Below, piece after piece: positions 17,222-26,729 of a stretch of 64,000 nucleotides of DNA. The notes beneath the pieces were generated by a model. That model saw only the letters and a list, made by a program, of their open reading frames with translations. It did not search any database and was not told where the DNA came from. Origin of the DNA: Lactobacillus helsingborgensis (lineage in GTDB: Bacteria > Bacillota > Bacilli > Lactobacillales > Lactobacillaceae); NCBI RefSeq assembly GCF_000970855.1, contig NZ_KQ034046.1, forward strand, positions 717,511-781,510, read 5' to 3'. The translations under genes and the position numbers were made by a program. Each line of letters opens with the position of its first letter. Position 1 is the first letter of the stretch.

Positions 17222-18472
17222 ATGGAAATACTAGGACAAATTTTTAAGACCATTATTAATATTGGTGCCACAGCTCTGCTGCCAATCATCATTTTCATTC
17301 TGGGCATGATTTTTAGAATGAAAATCGGGGATGCAATTAAGTCTGGTTTAACTGTCGGTATCGGATTTATGGGACTTACTTTAGTTGTTAATCTGTTAAC
17401 TGCTTCGTTAAAACCTGCTGTGGACTATTATTCTAAGTTAGGTACCGGCTACACGATTACTGATATTGGTTGGCCAGCGGTCGGTGCAGCTTCGTGGGTA
17501 GCACCTTTTGCCGGTTTGGCAATTCTATTAGGAATAATTATCAATATTGTTTTGGTGCGAACCGGTTTAACAAAAACAATGAACGTCGATATTTGGAATT
17601 ACATGCACTTCTTAATACCAGGTTCATTAGCTTATGTTTTATTCAATAACTTTTGGATTGGTTTGCTGGTGACGGTGGGCATGTCAGTTATTGCGCTTTT
17701 CATTGGTGATAAATTAGCACCAAAATGGCAAAATTACTTCGGTTTAGACGGCACCACCTGCACTACGATTATCTATACTGCCTGGGTTATGCCTTTTGCT
17801 TGGCTAATCAATAAATTAATTGATTTTATTCCCGGGCTAAATAAGGTTGATCTGAGTTTAGAGAAAGTAAACAAAAAGTTAGGTGTTTTTGGCGAATCTT
17901 CCGTTATCGGCACCATAGTCGGTATTTTACTCGCACTTTTAACCCGCCAAAATTTGGCTCATACAGTTACTATGGCGATTGGAATAGCCAGCGTTATGGT
18001 TTTGATGCCAAAAATGGTGGGAGTGTTAATGGAAGGTATTTCTCCAGTTGGCAAAGCGGCACGTTCAACAATGACGAAACAAATGGGTAAAAAGGCTAAT
18101 TTGAACATTGGGATGGATATTGCTTTAGGCTTAGGCGATCCAGCCACTGAAACTGCCACTGTCATCACCATTCCGCTGGTGATTCTCTGTGCTTTGTTTT
18201 TGCCAAATATTAGATTGTTCCCAGTGGGCCTTTTAATGTCAATTATTTATATTTCGGTTGCGGGCACTTTAATGACTAAGGGCAACTTGTTTAGAACTAT
18301 TTTGATTGGTGTGATTTTCTGTAGCGTAACCCTGTATTTGGAAGCTTATGTTGCCCCCGGCGCAACCAAAATTATTCAAACGGGCGGCGTCCATGTCAGT
18401 GGATTGTCATCTGACCTGACACTGTCGGAACCGTGGAATGCACTAATTTACTGGTTAAGTACTATTTTTTAA
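17222..18472 (+). CDS. PTS EIIC, galactitol type (GatC family)
   Basis: 416 residues with about 11 membrane segments, the permease of the system. The repeated patterns ILGMIFRMKIGDAIKSGLTVGIGF near the N-terminus and DIALGLGDPATETATVI near residue 300 are typical of GatC-type EIIC. Three bases separate it from EIIB and the start ATG follows GGAGTG. The substrate is not fixed by sequence; galactitol, ribitol, arabitol or another polyol are all possible. Confidence 0.92.
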   Translation: MEILGQIFKTIINIGATALLPIIIFILGMIFRMKIGDAIKSGLTVGIGFMGLTLVVNLLTASLKPAVDYYSKLGTGYTITDIGWPAVGAASWVAPFAGLAILLGIIINIVLVRTGLTKTMNVDIWNYMHFLIPGSLAYVLFNNFWIGLLVTVGMSVIALFIGDKLAPKWQNYFGLDGTTCTTIIYTAWVMPFAWLINKLIDFIPGLNKVDLSLEKVNKKLGVFGESSVIGTIVGILLALLTRQNLAHTVTMAIGIASVMVLMPKMVGVLMEGISPVGKAARSTMTKQMGKKANLNIGMDIALGLGDPATETATVITIPLVILCALFLPNIRLFPVGLLMSIIYISVAGTLMTKGNLFRTILIGVIFCSVTLYLEAYVAPGATKIIQTGGVHVSGLSSDLTLSEPWNALIYWLSTIF

Positions 18473-18497
18473 AAAGATATATGGGGTTATCCAAAAT

Positions 18498-19145
18498 ATG
18501 AGTGAAATATTACCGTCAATTTTTGGCGCAGATATTCTTAATCTGCAAAAGGAAATTGACATTTTAGAAAGTGAAAACGTTAGGACTTTGCACGTAGACA
18601 TGATGGATGGCAATTTTGTTTCCAACATTGCTTTTGGTCCTAATCAGGTTCAGGCGCTGAAAGAATACAGCAAGATGAAATTTGATATTCATATGATGCT
18701 TGCCCATCCGTTGGCACATTTAGATGATGCAATTGCTACAGGTGCGGAAATGATCTGCGTTCATTATGAATCAACACCGCACATCCATTTTGTTTTACAG
18801 CAAATTAAAAAAGCCGGCTGCAAAGCTGGTGTTGCTTTAAGTCCCGGAACGCCGGAGGCAGTATTGAAATACCTCTTAGATGAAATTGACTATGTATTGG
18901 TCATGTCGATTAATCCTGGTCAGCCTGGGCAAAGATTTATTCCGCAAACCGTTGACAAGATTAAAAACGTACGGGAAATGGTCAAGGGACGCGACATCAA
19001 AATTGAAGTGGATGGTGGAATAAATGATAAATATGCCGCACAGTGTGCTGCTGCAGGAGCAGATATGTTGGTAGTAGGTGGTTATTTATTTAATGGTAAC
19101 CAAGTGAAACAGCAGCTGCTTAAGCTCAGAAATGCAGTCAAATAG
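18498..19145 (+). CDS. rpe: Ribulose-phosphate 3-epimerase family enzyme
   Basis: 215 residues, a TIM-barrel epimerase. The catalytic and metal-binding motifs are present: HVDMMDGNFV (Asp and His ligands), DIHMML, MSINPG and EVDGGIN. The usual reaction is D-ribulose 5-phosphate to D-xylulose 5-phosphate. Because the next gene is a hexulose-phosphate isomerase, an allulose-6-phosphate 3-epimerase is an alternative. It lies in the PTS operon, so it serves catabolism of the imported polyol; a second housekeeping rpe is expected elsewhere. Confidence 0.9.
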   Translation: MSEILPSIFGADILNLQKEIDILESENVRTLHVDMMDGNFVSNIAFGPNQVQALKEYSKMKFDIHMMLAHPLAHLDDAIATGAEMICVHYESTPHIHFVLQQIKKAGCKAGVALSPGTPEAVLKYLLDEIDYVLVMSINPGQPGQRFIPQTVDKIKNVREMVKGRDIKIEVDGGINDKYAAQCAAAGADMLVVGGYLFNGNQVKQQLLKLRNAVK

Positions 19146-19147
19146 TG

Positions 19148-19717
19148 ATGAAAAGAGAAAAGAAATTGCAAAATTATACATTAAAAATTTTAAACCAGTT
19201 GACACATTATGCGGAACAAGAAGATACAGCTGATATTGCTTTAGTTGTGACTGAAATATTGCATGCTAATCATATATTTTTAGCAGGTGCTGGCCGTTCT
19301 GGCTTGGCTGTGCGGGGCTTTGGCAATAGGTTATTGCATTTAGGATTTTCAGTTAGCATCGTTGGAGAAATCAGTTCACCCCATTCACAGCCGGGAGATT
19401 TATTAATTATCTGTTCCGGCTCCGGAGAAACTACTAGTTTAAAAGCCTTAGCGCAAAAAGCTGCAGCCGCCAAAGTAAAAATCATCTTGTTTTCTACTAC
19501 TAAGGAATCTACTATTGCGAAACTTGCTAATCATACATTGATTATTCCGGGAAAAACCAAGACAGCGCAAGATAAAACTACTGGTTTTACGCAACCAATG
19601 GGCTCGGTATTTGAACAACTATCATTTTTAACTTTTGACGGCATAGTAATGAATTTAATGGATCAGACCGGTGAAACTTCAGTTTCAATGTTCCAAAGAC
19701 ACGCGGATTTTGAGTGA
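19148..19717 (+). CDS. hxlB: 6-phospho-3-hexuloisomerase-like SIS protein
   Basis: 189 residues from the ATG at 19148 (a GTG lies at 19145, overlapping the rpe stop). A single SIS sugar-phosphate isomerase domain with GAGRSGLAVRGFGNRL and ICSGSGETTSL, the hallmarks of HxlB. The known reaction is D-arabino-3-hexulose 6-phosphate to fructose 6-phosphate in the formaldehyde-fixing RuMP pathway. No hexulose-phosphate synthase is present, so here it may act on another ketose phosphate from the imported sugar alcohol. No separate promoter; part of the operon. Confidence 0.85.
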   Translation: MKREKKLQNYTLKILNQLTHYAEQEDTADIALVVTEILHANHIFLAGAGRSGLAVRGFGNRLLHLGFSVSIVGEISSPHSQPGDLLIICSGSGETTSLKALAQKAAAAKVKIILFSTTKESTIAKLANHTLIIPGKTKTAQDKTTGFTQPMGSVFEQLSFLTFDGIVMNLMDQTGETSVSMFQRHADFE

Positions 19718-19734
19718 GAGAAAGGATAGATAAT

Positions 19735-20484
19735 ATGAAAAAGTTTGACGGACAGGTTGTACTGGTAACAGGCGGCGCTAACGGTATTGGTAAAGGAATA
19801 GCAGAAAAGTTTGCCGCAAACGGTGCGAATACGGTCATTGTTGATTATGACAGTGAAAAGGGAAAGCAAATTGCGGCAGAGATAACAAATAAATATCAAA
19901 AATCTCTTTTTGTTAAAACGGACGTTTCTAACTATCAGGATTTACAAAACGTTCATGACCAAGTAATGGCTGAATTTGGTAGAATTGACGTCCTTGTACT
20001 TGATGCAGGCATTGCCTACGCTGATAAAGTATCCGAAATAACACCGGCAGAATGGCAAAAAGTGCTTAATATCAACTTAAGTGGTTACTTTTACACTGTT
20101 AAAGCCTTTTATCAAGAATTTCTGGAGAACAAGGGCAGTATCGTATTTATCAGCTCTGGTTCAGCTCTTAGTGGAACTGGCGGCGGAGTAGCTTATCCTG
20201 CTTCAAAAGCCGGCGGAGAAGGACTGATGCGCGGTCTTGCTAAGGAACTGGGACCAAAAGGGGTAACCGTTAATGCTATTGCACCAAGGGTAATTGACTC
20301 CGGCTTGTTAAGCGTGCATTATCCTACTAAGGAAAGTTTGGCGCCTTTACTAAAACAAATTGCGGTTAGAAGAATTGGCACTGTTTCGGACGTTGCCAAT
20401 CTAGCATACTTCTTAGCTAGTCCTGAAAATTCGTATATTCAGGGTCAAACAATTTTGCTTGACGGCAACAGAACGGTCAGATAA
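19735..20484 (+). CDS. SDR-family sugar-alcohol (phosphate) dehydrogenase
   Basis: 249 residues from ATG 19735, after GAAAGGA; the open frame upstream from 19714 overlaps hxlB and is not used. Classic short-chain dehydrogenase: TGGANGIG dinucleotide loop (12-19), Asp37 after the second strand (favouring NAD over NADP), Ser141/Ser143, and Y154-PAS-K158. Last gene of the PTS operon, so it probably oxidises the imported polyol phosphate to a ketose phosphate. Similar to sorbitol-6-phosphate and ribitol-5-phosphate dehydrogenases; the exact substrate is open. Confidence 0.9.
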   Translation: MKKFDGQVVLVTGGANGIGKGIAEKFAANGANTVIVDYDSEKGKQIAAEITNKYQKSLFVKTDVSNYQDLQNVHDQVMAEFGRIDVLVLDAGIAYADKVSEITPAEWQKVLNINLSGYFYTVKAFYQEFLENKGSIVFISSGSALSGTGGGVAYPASKAGGEGLMRGLAKELGPKGVTVNAIAPRVIDSGLLSVHYPTKESLAPLLKQIAVRRIGTVSDVANLAYFLASPENSYIQGQTILLDGNRTVR

Positions 20485-20494
20485 TTTGGTTTTA

Positions 20495-20531
20495 TAATAC
20501 CCCCGAATTAAAAAGAGATTTGGGGGTATTA
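20495..20531 (+). terminator. Terminator of the PTS operon
   Basis: Perfect ten-base stem TAATACCCCC/GGGGGTATTA with a 17-base loop; the T tract is weak. Confidence 0.75.
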
Positions 20532-20751
20532 TTGTGTCTATATTTTCATACGCTAACTAAAAAGGGGACTACTAAACGCATTTAGTTATAGCAAAAATCT
20601 TAGTTAAATTTGCAAATCAATCTGTTAGACTTAATCATTTGTACCAAGTTCATATTTGGCCTAAAATGCAGTCAGTTAGAATTTTTCGTTACTAAAATGA
20701 TAACTAAATATGCACTTTTTATAATAAGATTACAAAAATGGAGTTAGGTAA

Positions 20752-21132
20752 ATGATTAAATGGCAGGAAGACTGGGCTTATAACAAATATTGGGTAATGG
20801 CTCACTCTCAAGCATGTTATGAGCAGATTCGATTGTTAGCTAAAGATAATATGTGGTCAGAACAAAAAGAAACTGAATTTGAGCACTTGTTAGCACAAGC
20901 AGCTAGTCAAGCGCCCACTACTAAAACATTAACTAATGCCTATCAGCATGTCTGGGGTTATTTTAAGAAAATTTGTACACCCCAAGAAAAACAAACTTAT
21001 TTACTCTTGTTGCAAAAATTGACGCCGCAAGACGATGAATTAGGTCCGTTTTTAAGCGGTCTAACCAACAAATATCAAGTTACCTACTTACTAAATTCGC
21101 GGTTAATGCAGGAGGCTCAAGCACAATCATGA
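20752..21132 (+). CDS. DUF1722 (YbgA-like) protein
   Basis: 126 residues matching the DUF1722 domain: WAYNKYWVMAHSQACYEQIR at the N-terminus and AYQHVWGYFKK in the middle, then NKYQVTYLLNSRLM. In E. coli ybgA lies next to the photolyase gene. The biochemical role is unknown. The ATG follows GGAGTTAGG. It overlaps the next gene by four bases (ATGA), so the two probably act together. Confidence 0.85.
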   Translation: MIKWQEDWAYNKYWVMAHSQACYEQIRLLAKDNMWSEQKETEFEHLLAQAASQAPTTKTLTNAYQHVWGYFKKICTPQEKQTYLLLLQKLTPQDDELGPFLSGLTNKYQVTYLLNSRLMQEAQAQS

Positions 21133-21494
21133 GATTATGGCACCAAGAATTAATCTGGCAATTGCCCCGGCAACAATTATTAGGGCAACACCGCGAAATT
21201 GCTGCTTTACGCGGGCGTGGCTGGGGTAAACCTCATGCCACTGTTAACTATGTTTTTCAATATTCGCCCTATAAACTTTATCAATTTCATTTATTAGTTT
21301 TAGCTGAAATGGCAAGGCGCCATTATCATCCAGATGTTAAATGGTTTGATCCATATTATCGCGGACAGTATTGTGCTAGATACGAAAGTTTAGCTGCTAT
21401 TCCTTGGACAGACCCCATCTACCCAGAGCATGATGCTGCCTATTTAAAAGCTTGTTTAGCTAATTTGCACCAAAAAGGCATTGACTTAAATTAG
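21129..21494 (+). CDS. Pyrimidine-dimer DNA glycosylase-like protein (TIGR02328 family)
   Basis: 121 residues starting MRLWHQELIWQLPRQQLLGQ, with GRGWGKPHATVNYVF and a Trp/Tyr-rich C-terminal half, as in the TIGR02328 / Pyr_excise-related family. Compared with T4 endonuclease V, Arg22 and Glu23 of the catalytic site fall at the same positions (HREI), but residue 2, the threonine whose amino group attacks in T4, is Arg. The dimer-cleaving activity is therefore uncertain. Translationally coupled to the DUF1722 gene. Confidence 0.75.
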   Translation: MRLWHQELIWQLPRQQLLGQHREIAALRGRGWGKPHATVNYVFQYSPYKLYQFHLLVLAEMARRHYHPDVKWFDPYYRGQYCARYESLAAIPWTDPIYPEHDAAYLKACLANLHQKGIDLN

Positions 21495-21540
21495 GTAGGG
21501 ATAATTAGTTTTAACCATTCAAGTGTTCTAATTAAGTTAA

Positions 21541-21585
21541 AAAAATATCCGCAAAACATACAACCAGAGTTTTGCGGATATTTTT
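21541..21585. terminator. Bidirectional terminator between convergent genes
   Basis: AAATATCCGCAAAAC/GTTTTGCGGATATTT stem of about 15 pairs with an 11-base loop; A-rich on one side and T-rich on the other, serving the glycosylase-like gene and murT. Confidence 0.93.
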
Positions 21586-21595
21586 ACTTAAATAA

Positions 21596-22948
21596 TTACA
21601 TGCCTGCCTTAACGATTTTCTTTTCAGCCATAGTTTTACGTAAAGAAAGCATAGCAGTATAGGTAGATAAAATGTAAACTTTTTTAGTTGGCAAATTGGC
21701 AATATTGGCGATTACTTCCTCATTATCTGTGCAGGTAACCATTTTACCGGGGTCAAAGCCGGCGACTTCAAGACGAAAGCCCATGTCATGCCAGCGCTGT
21801 CCACCAACCAGAATTTTTTTAATTTGATCGTGATTCAAGTCTTCAAATTGACCGTCCCATATCCAAGAAGTGTCGATGCCGTCAGCGTGATTAGCATTAA
21901 GCAGAGCAACTAGGGAATAGTCATCTTTTTCAGTGTTAAGCATGTGCAGTACTTCGTCTAATCCCACCGGATTTTTAACCAAGATCAGATCAATTTCTTT
22001 TCCTTCATATTTAATTAACTCTTGTCTACCAAAAATACGTTTATTTCTGGCAAAAGCTTGCGCAATTTCATCTTCGCTTAAGCCAAAGTGACGTGCCACA
22101 GAATAAGCTGCCAAAGCATTATAGATGTTATAAGTACCACCAATGTTTATAATGTAGTTTTTGCTACCCATCTGAAACTCAAGTTTATTCGGCGTTTGTT
22201 CAATAATCCTGTTAACAGAATATGTTAGCTCCGGTCTGTGGTATTGGCAGTTGGGGCAGAAAAAATCACCCAAGTTAGCGTAGATGCGTTCGTGATAGTG
22301 CAAAATATGATCGCATTGAGGACATAAGATACCGTCAGTATTAACGGGAGCCTTCATATCATTTTGCGGATTATCATCTGGCAGTTTAAAGCCGTAATAG
22401 ATTTTGGGATTAGGCAAATCAACGGAAGAAAAGATACTGGCATCACCATTTGCAATGATGGTTGCTTCAGGTGCTAATTTAATTCCAGCAACAATTTTTT
22501 CGTAAGTGGTGTAGATTTCACCGTAGCGATCCATTTGATCGCGAAAAATATTGGTTAAAACAAAAACGCTGGGATGAACCAATTCCGTTACCATTTTGAC
22601 GTTAGCTTCATCAACTTCCAGTACTGCTATTGGCCTCTTGGCCTTTTTCTTCTTGTGTGCCAAAAAGGCGGTAATGATTCCCTGCTGCATATTGGAGCCG
22701 GACGGATTGGTTAAAACGTCGCCGTATTTTTCCCGCAGTGCTGCTACGATTAATGCCGTTGTCATTGTTTTACCATTTGTTCCGGTAACAATAACCGTTT
22801 CGTAGCCCTCAGCTAATGTTTTCAAAATTGCAGGATCAATATCCATAGCTAACTTGCCGGGGAAACTAGTTCCGCCTTTAAGTACATTATGTAAAAACCA
22901 ATAACTCGATTTGCCGGCAACTTTAGCAATTCCAGATTTAAAACTCAT
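21596..22948 (-). CDS. murT: Lipid II isoglutaminyl synthase, subunit MurT
   Basis: 450 residues from the ATG at 22948, after GAGGGAAG; an upstream in-frame ATG (22978) lacks a ribosome binding site. Mur-ligase-like ATP site VIVTGTNGKTMTTA, a four-Cys zinc ribbon (CPQCDHIL and FFCPNCQYH, about residues 200-230), and the C-terminal DUF1727 domain. MurT activates the D-Glu of lipid II and GatD supplies ammonia from glutamine. gatD usually lies beside murT, but it is not in this window; murT ends directly at a terminator. Divergent from tdk. Confidence 0.92.
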   Translation of the reverse strand: MSFKSGIAKVAGKSSYWFLHNVLKGGTSFPGKLAMDIDPAILKTLAEGYETVIVTGTNGKTMTTALIVAALREKYGDVLTNPSGSNMQQGIITAFLAHKKKKAKRPIAVLEVDEANVKMVTELVHPSVFVLTNIFRDQMDRYGEIYTTYEKIVAGIKLAPEATIIANGDASIFSSVDLPNPKIYYGFKLPDDNPQNDMKAPVNTDGILCPQCDHILHYHERIYANLGDFFCPNCQYHRPELTYSVNRIIEQTPNKLEFQMGSKNYIINIGGTYNIYNALAAYSVARHFGLSEDEIAQAFARNKRIFGRQELIKYEGKEIDLILVKNPVGLDEVLHMLNTEKDDYSLVALLNANHADGIDTSWIWDGQFEDLNHDQIKKILVGGQRWHDMGFRLEVAGFDPGKMVTCTDNEEVIANIANLPTKKVYILSTYTAMLSLRKTMAEKKIVKAGM

Positions 22949-23094
22949 ATTCTTCCCTCGCTTTAAAATCATTAACAACTATAGCATAGCCACGAACTGA
23001 AAACGAGTTTTTAGCGACTATTTAACTGCACTTATTTTATTTTTACATTATACTAGATGAGTTAGGTGAATTTAAATGAAACAAAGGAGCAAGA

Positions 23095-23694
23095 ATGGCA
23101 CAACTATTTTTTGAGTATGGCACTATGAGCAGTGGCAAAACTTTGGAAATACTGAAAGACGCTCATAATTATGAGGCTCAAGGTCGGAAAATTGTTTTAT
23201 TAACAAGCGGTATTGATAATCGCAGTGGAGTTGGTACTGTGGCATCAAGGATTGGGTTGCACAGAAAAGCAGTTCCTATAGATCACGACTTTGATATTTT
23301 TGCTTATATTAAGGAAGTAAACGAGCAGGAAAAAGCGCGCGGAGATGGTGAAATTGCCTGCGTGTTTGTTGATGAAGCACAATTTTTAGAACGGCATCAC
23401 GTAGTGGAATGTGCCAAAATAGTTGATGATTTAGGTATTCCGGTAATGACTTTTGGCTTAAAAAATGACTTCCAAAACAATTTATTTGAAGGAACGAAAA
23501 ACCTGTTGATTTTTGCTGATAAGATTAAAGAAATAAAAACAATTTGCCACTACTGTGGTAGAAAGGCTACAATGAATCAACGGATACATAATGGCAAGCC
23601 GGTTTATGAAGGAGAACAGGTACAAATAGGTGGGGATGAAAGCTACTACCCAGTTTGTCGTTTTCATTATTTTCACCCAAGTCAATCAAGATAG
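23095..23694 (+). CDS. tdk: Thymidine kinase
   Basis: 199 residues, type II thymidine kinase of nucleotide salvage. P-loop GTMSSGKT, the lasso region, CVFVDEAQF (Walker B-like) and a zinc site with CHYCG and VCRFHY. The ATG follows AAAGGAG. A TATACT element at 23049 may be its -10. First gene of a tightly packed tdk-prfA-prmC-sua5 operon (17 bases to prfA). Confidence 0.95.
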   Translation: MAQLFFEYGTMSSGKTLEILKDAHNYEAQGRKIVLLTSGIDNRSGVGTVASRIGLHRKAVPIDHDFDIFAYIKEVNEQEKARGDGEIACVFVDEAQFLERHHVVECAKIVDDLGIPVMTFGLKNDFQNNLFEGTKNLLIFADKIKEIKTICHYCGRKATMNQRIHNGKPVYEGEQVQIGGDESYYPVCRFHYFHPSQSR

Positions 23695-23711
23695 AGAGGG
23701 ATTAATAGAAC

Positions 23712-24800
23712 ATGGATAAAATTATGGCGCAGCTTGAAGGTCTTGTTGCTCATTATGATGAACTGCAAGAGATGATGGCCGATCCAGAGGTTATCAATGA
23801 TACCAAGAGGTATATGGAGGTATCAAAAGAAGAAGCAGATCTGAGAGACGTGGTCCAAAAATACCGCAAGTTCAAGGCTGATAAAAAAGAAATTGCGGAT
23901 AATAAAGATATTATTGCAAGCGAAAGCGATTCCGATTTGGTAGAAATGGCCAAAGAAGAAAATAATGATTTGGAAGATGAAATCGCCCAACTTGAAGATG
24001 AGATTAAGATCTTAATGCTGCCTAAAGACCCTAATGATGATAAAGACATTATTATGGAAATTAGAGGAGCAGCAGGTGGGGATGAAGCTTCCTTATTTGC
24101 CGGTGATTTGCTCAGAATGTATGAAAAATACGCGGAAAGACAAAACTGGCAGGTTTCTGTAGTTGATAGCGAACCTACAGAAGTTGGTGGTTATAAGCGG
24201 ATCGCAATCATGATTACGGGCGATAAGGTTTATTCTAAGCTTAAATATGAAAACGGCGCTCACCGTGTGCAAAGAGTTCCTGTGACCGAATCACAAGGTC
24301 GTGTACATACTTCAACAGCAACTGTAGCGGTTATGCCTGAATACGAACAGGTAGACCTTGATTTAGATCCAAAAGATATTCGGGTTGACGTCTACCGCTC
24401 AAGTGGTGCCGGTGGGCAGCACATTAACAAAACTTCCAGTGCGGTCCGCATGACGCACCTGCCAACTGGTATCGTTGTCGCAATGCAAGACCAACGTAGT
24501 CAACAACAAAACCGTGAAAAAGCGATGCAAATTTTGAAATCACGTGTTTATGATTATTATGAAAGTCAAAACCGTGATCAATATGATGCTAAACGTAAAA
24601 ATGCTGTCGGAACTGGTGACCGTTCAGAACGGATTAGAACTTATAACTATCCGCAAAACCGTGTTACCGATCACCGTATCGGTTTGACTCTGAATAAACT
24701 TGACCGCATAATGAACGGCGAACTTGACGAAATTATTGATGCTTTAATTTTATATAATCAAACTAAGCAATTGGAGGAGCTGGCCGAACAAAATGTCTAA
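23712..24800 (+). CDS. prfA: Peptide chain release factor 1
   Basis: 362 residues. Reads UAA and UAG stop codons and releases the peptide. The catalytic GGQ sits in [17 protein letters not shown]. Normal length and domain layout. Overlaps prmC by eight bases, the enzyme that methylates this GGQ glutamine. RF1 is intact, which matters for the TAG inside the PRD regulator at 16098: ordinary termination there is expected. Confidence 0.98.
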   Translation: MDKIMAQLEGLVAHYDELQEMMADPEVINDTKRYMEVSKEEADLRDVVQKYRKFKADKKEIADNKDIIASESDSDLVEMAKEENNDLEDEIAQLEDEIKILMLPKDPNDDKDIIMEIRGAAGGDEASLFAGDLLRMYEKYAERQNWQVSVVDSEPTEVGGYKRIAIMITGDKVYSKLKYENGAHRVQRVPVTESQGRVHTSTATVAVMPEYEQVDLDLDPKDIRVDVYRSSGAGGQHINKTSSAVRMTHLPTGIVVAMQDQRSQQQNREKAMQILKSRVYDYYESQNRDQYDAKRKNAVGTGDRSERIRTYNYPQNRVTDHRIGLTLNKLDRIMNGELDEIIDALILYNQTKQLEELAEQNV

Positions 24801-25641
24801 AATTGACACTTTAAAAAGTCTGCGGATATGGGCAGCTGAAACAGCACCAGAAGCGAGACCTGAGGATATTGACTTTTTACTGGCTGAAAGGCTGGAGTTA
24901 AATCCGAGCGGGTTCCAATTGAGACAAGATCTGCAGCTTACTCCGGATCAGGTTAAGCAAGCGCAAAAAGACGTCAAAAAGCTGGCTAAGGGAATTTCAC
25001 CCCAATATATTTTGGGCTACTCGTGGTTTTTAGGCTATAAAATTTTGGTTCAGCGGGGAGTTTTAATTCCGCGCTTTGAAACTGAAGAATTAGTAGAATG
25101 GGCCTTAGCAGATTTAACTACTGGTGATAAGGTGCTTGATTTGGGTACTGGCTCAGGCTGCATTACGGTGGCTCTAGCTAAAGAAGCAGCCAAAAAGAAT
25201 ATTACAAAGCTTGATTTATATGCTTCTGACGTTACTGATGCTGCTTTAAGAACGTGTGAGGAAAATTTCTTAATTCATAAAGTTGATGTGACAGTACGCA
25301 AAGCAAATATTTTAATTGGTCTGGAAAAATTCGATAAAATCATTTCTAATCCTCCTTATATTAAGGAATCGGAAAAAGATATTATGGATCAAAATGTTCT
25401 GCAAAACGAACCGCAAGAGGCACTTTTTGGCGGTCAGAATGGGATCGAATTTTACCAGAAATTTGTCAAACAGGTGCGCGATCACCTCAATACTGGCGGA
25501 GAATTTTTCTTGGAATTTGGCTTTAGTGAAAAAGATCAGCTGGCAGAACTATTTGCTCAAGAATTACCTGATTTTACTATTGAGTTTAAAAACGATTTGT
25601 CTGGCAAGCCGCGGATGGTTAAAGGGAAGTGGAATAAATAA
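24793..25641 (+). CDS. prmC: Release factor glutamine methyltransferase
   Basis: 282 residues. SAM-dependent N5-methylation of the GGQ glutamine of release factors. SAM site [15 protein letters not shown] and the catalytic NPPY motif in [12 protein letters not shown]. The start lies inside the end of prfA after GGAGG, and the end shares one base with the next gene. Confidence 0.97.
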   Translation: MSKIDTLKSLRIWAAETAPEARPEDIDFLLAERLELNPSGFQLRQDLQLTPDQVKQAQKDVKKLAKGISPQYILGYSWFLGYKILVQRGVLIPRFETEELVEWALADLTTGDKVLDLGTGSGCITVALAKEAAKKNITKLDLYASDVTDAALRTCEENFLIHKVDVTVRKANILIGLEKFDKIISNPPYIKESEKDIMDQNVLQNEPQEALFGGQNGIEFYQKFVKQVRDHLNTGGEFFLEFGFSEKDQLAELFAQELPDFTIEFKNDLSGKPRMVKGKWNK

Positions 25642-26645
25642 TGGAAACTAAAATTTTTTCACAGAACCAAATTGATGATGCAGTAAAATTACTCGCTCAA
25701 GGAGATTTAGTCGCTTTTCCCACTGAAACAGTTTATGGCTTGGGTGCAATTGCTACTAACGAGCAAGCTGTTAAAAATGTTTATGCAGCAAAAGGTCGTC
25801 CCAGTGATAATCCGTTAATCGTCACTGTTTCTGATGCCACTATGATGGCCCAATATGCTAAGGAAGTTCCAGAACGTGCGCAAAAATTAATCAAAAAATT
25901 TTGGCCCGGTCCATTGACTTTATTACTATACGTTAAGCCTCATAGCTTGCCTAAAGCTGTGACCGGTGGACTTGATACGGTAGCTTTTCGGTGCCCTAAT
26001 GATGAATTAACGCATGAGCTAATCAGTAAATTAGGCTACCCAATAGTCGGTCCTTCAGCCAACACTTCGACTAAACCAAGTCCCACTACTGCCGAACACG
26101 TATATCACGACTTGAAAGGTAAAATTGCAGGTATTATTGACGGCGGGCCAACTGAGGTGGGATTAGAATCGACTATTATTGACTTATCAGTGGCAACTCC
26201 TATTGTTTTGCGTCCCGGTGCTATTACGCCTGAAGAATTAAGTGCAGCTTTAGGAGAAAAAGTTTTGATTAATACGGGAAAAGTTGCCGATAAAGATGTA
26301 CCTAAGGCTCCCGGTATGAAGTACCGGCACTATGCTCCTAGTGCCCCAGTTGTCGTTGTTGATGATCCCAACGATTTTGCTCATCTTAATTTGACTAATG
26401 AAACAGGGGTAATGGCATTAAGTAAAATTCTCAATGAGATTGAGTTGCCAGCTGCTAATAAATTTAATTTGGGTGAAAATTTAGCAGATGCTGATCATAA
26501 TCTTTTTGGAGGATTACGTTACTTTGATGATAAACCTAATATTAAACAAATATTTGTGCAGGGTTTTTCTGGCAGTGAAGATACTTTGGCCTACATGAAT
26601 AGACTGAATAAAGCCGCTGCTGGTCATCACTATATGCCAAAATAA
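25641..26645 (+). CDS. ywlC: Threonylcarbamoyl-AMP synthase (Sua5/YwlC)
   Basis: 334 residues, the long Sua5 form. The N-terminal YrdC domain (PTETVYGLG, AKGRPSDNPLIV, PTEVGLESTI) makes threonylcarbamoyl-AMP for the t6A modification of tRNAs reading ANN codons. A C-terminal Sua5 domain begins after PGMKYRHYAP. Overlaps prmC by one base. Followed by a terminator at 26655. Confidence 0.96.
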   Translation: METKIFSQNQIDDAVKLLAQGDLVAFPTETVYGLGAIATNEQAVKNVYAAKGRPSDNPLIVTVSDATMMAQYAKEVPERAQKLIKKFWPGPLTLLLYVKPHSLPKAVTGGLDTVAFRCPNDELTHELISKLGYPIVGPSANTSTKPSPTTAEHVYHDLKGKIAGIIDGGPTEVGLESTIIDLSVATPIVLRPGAITPEELSAALGEKVLINTGKVADKDVPKAPGMKYRHYAPSAPVVVVDDPNDFAHLNLTNETGVMALSKILNEIELPAANKFNLGENLADADHNLFGGLRYFDDKPNIKQIFVQGFSGSEDTLAYMNRLNKAAAGHHYMPK

Positions 26646-26654
26646 AAATTTGAT

Positions 26655-26686
26655 AGCAAAGGACTTTAAACCCTTTGCTTTTTTTA
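26655..26686 (+). terminator. Terminator after ywlC
   Basis: AGCAAAGG/CCTTTGCT stem with a T7 tail. Confidence 0.9.
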
Positions 26687-26729
26687 TTAAAATACTCGTA
26701 AACGTAATTATGTTTATAGGAGGAAAAAG

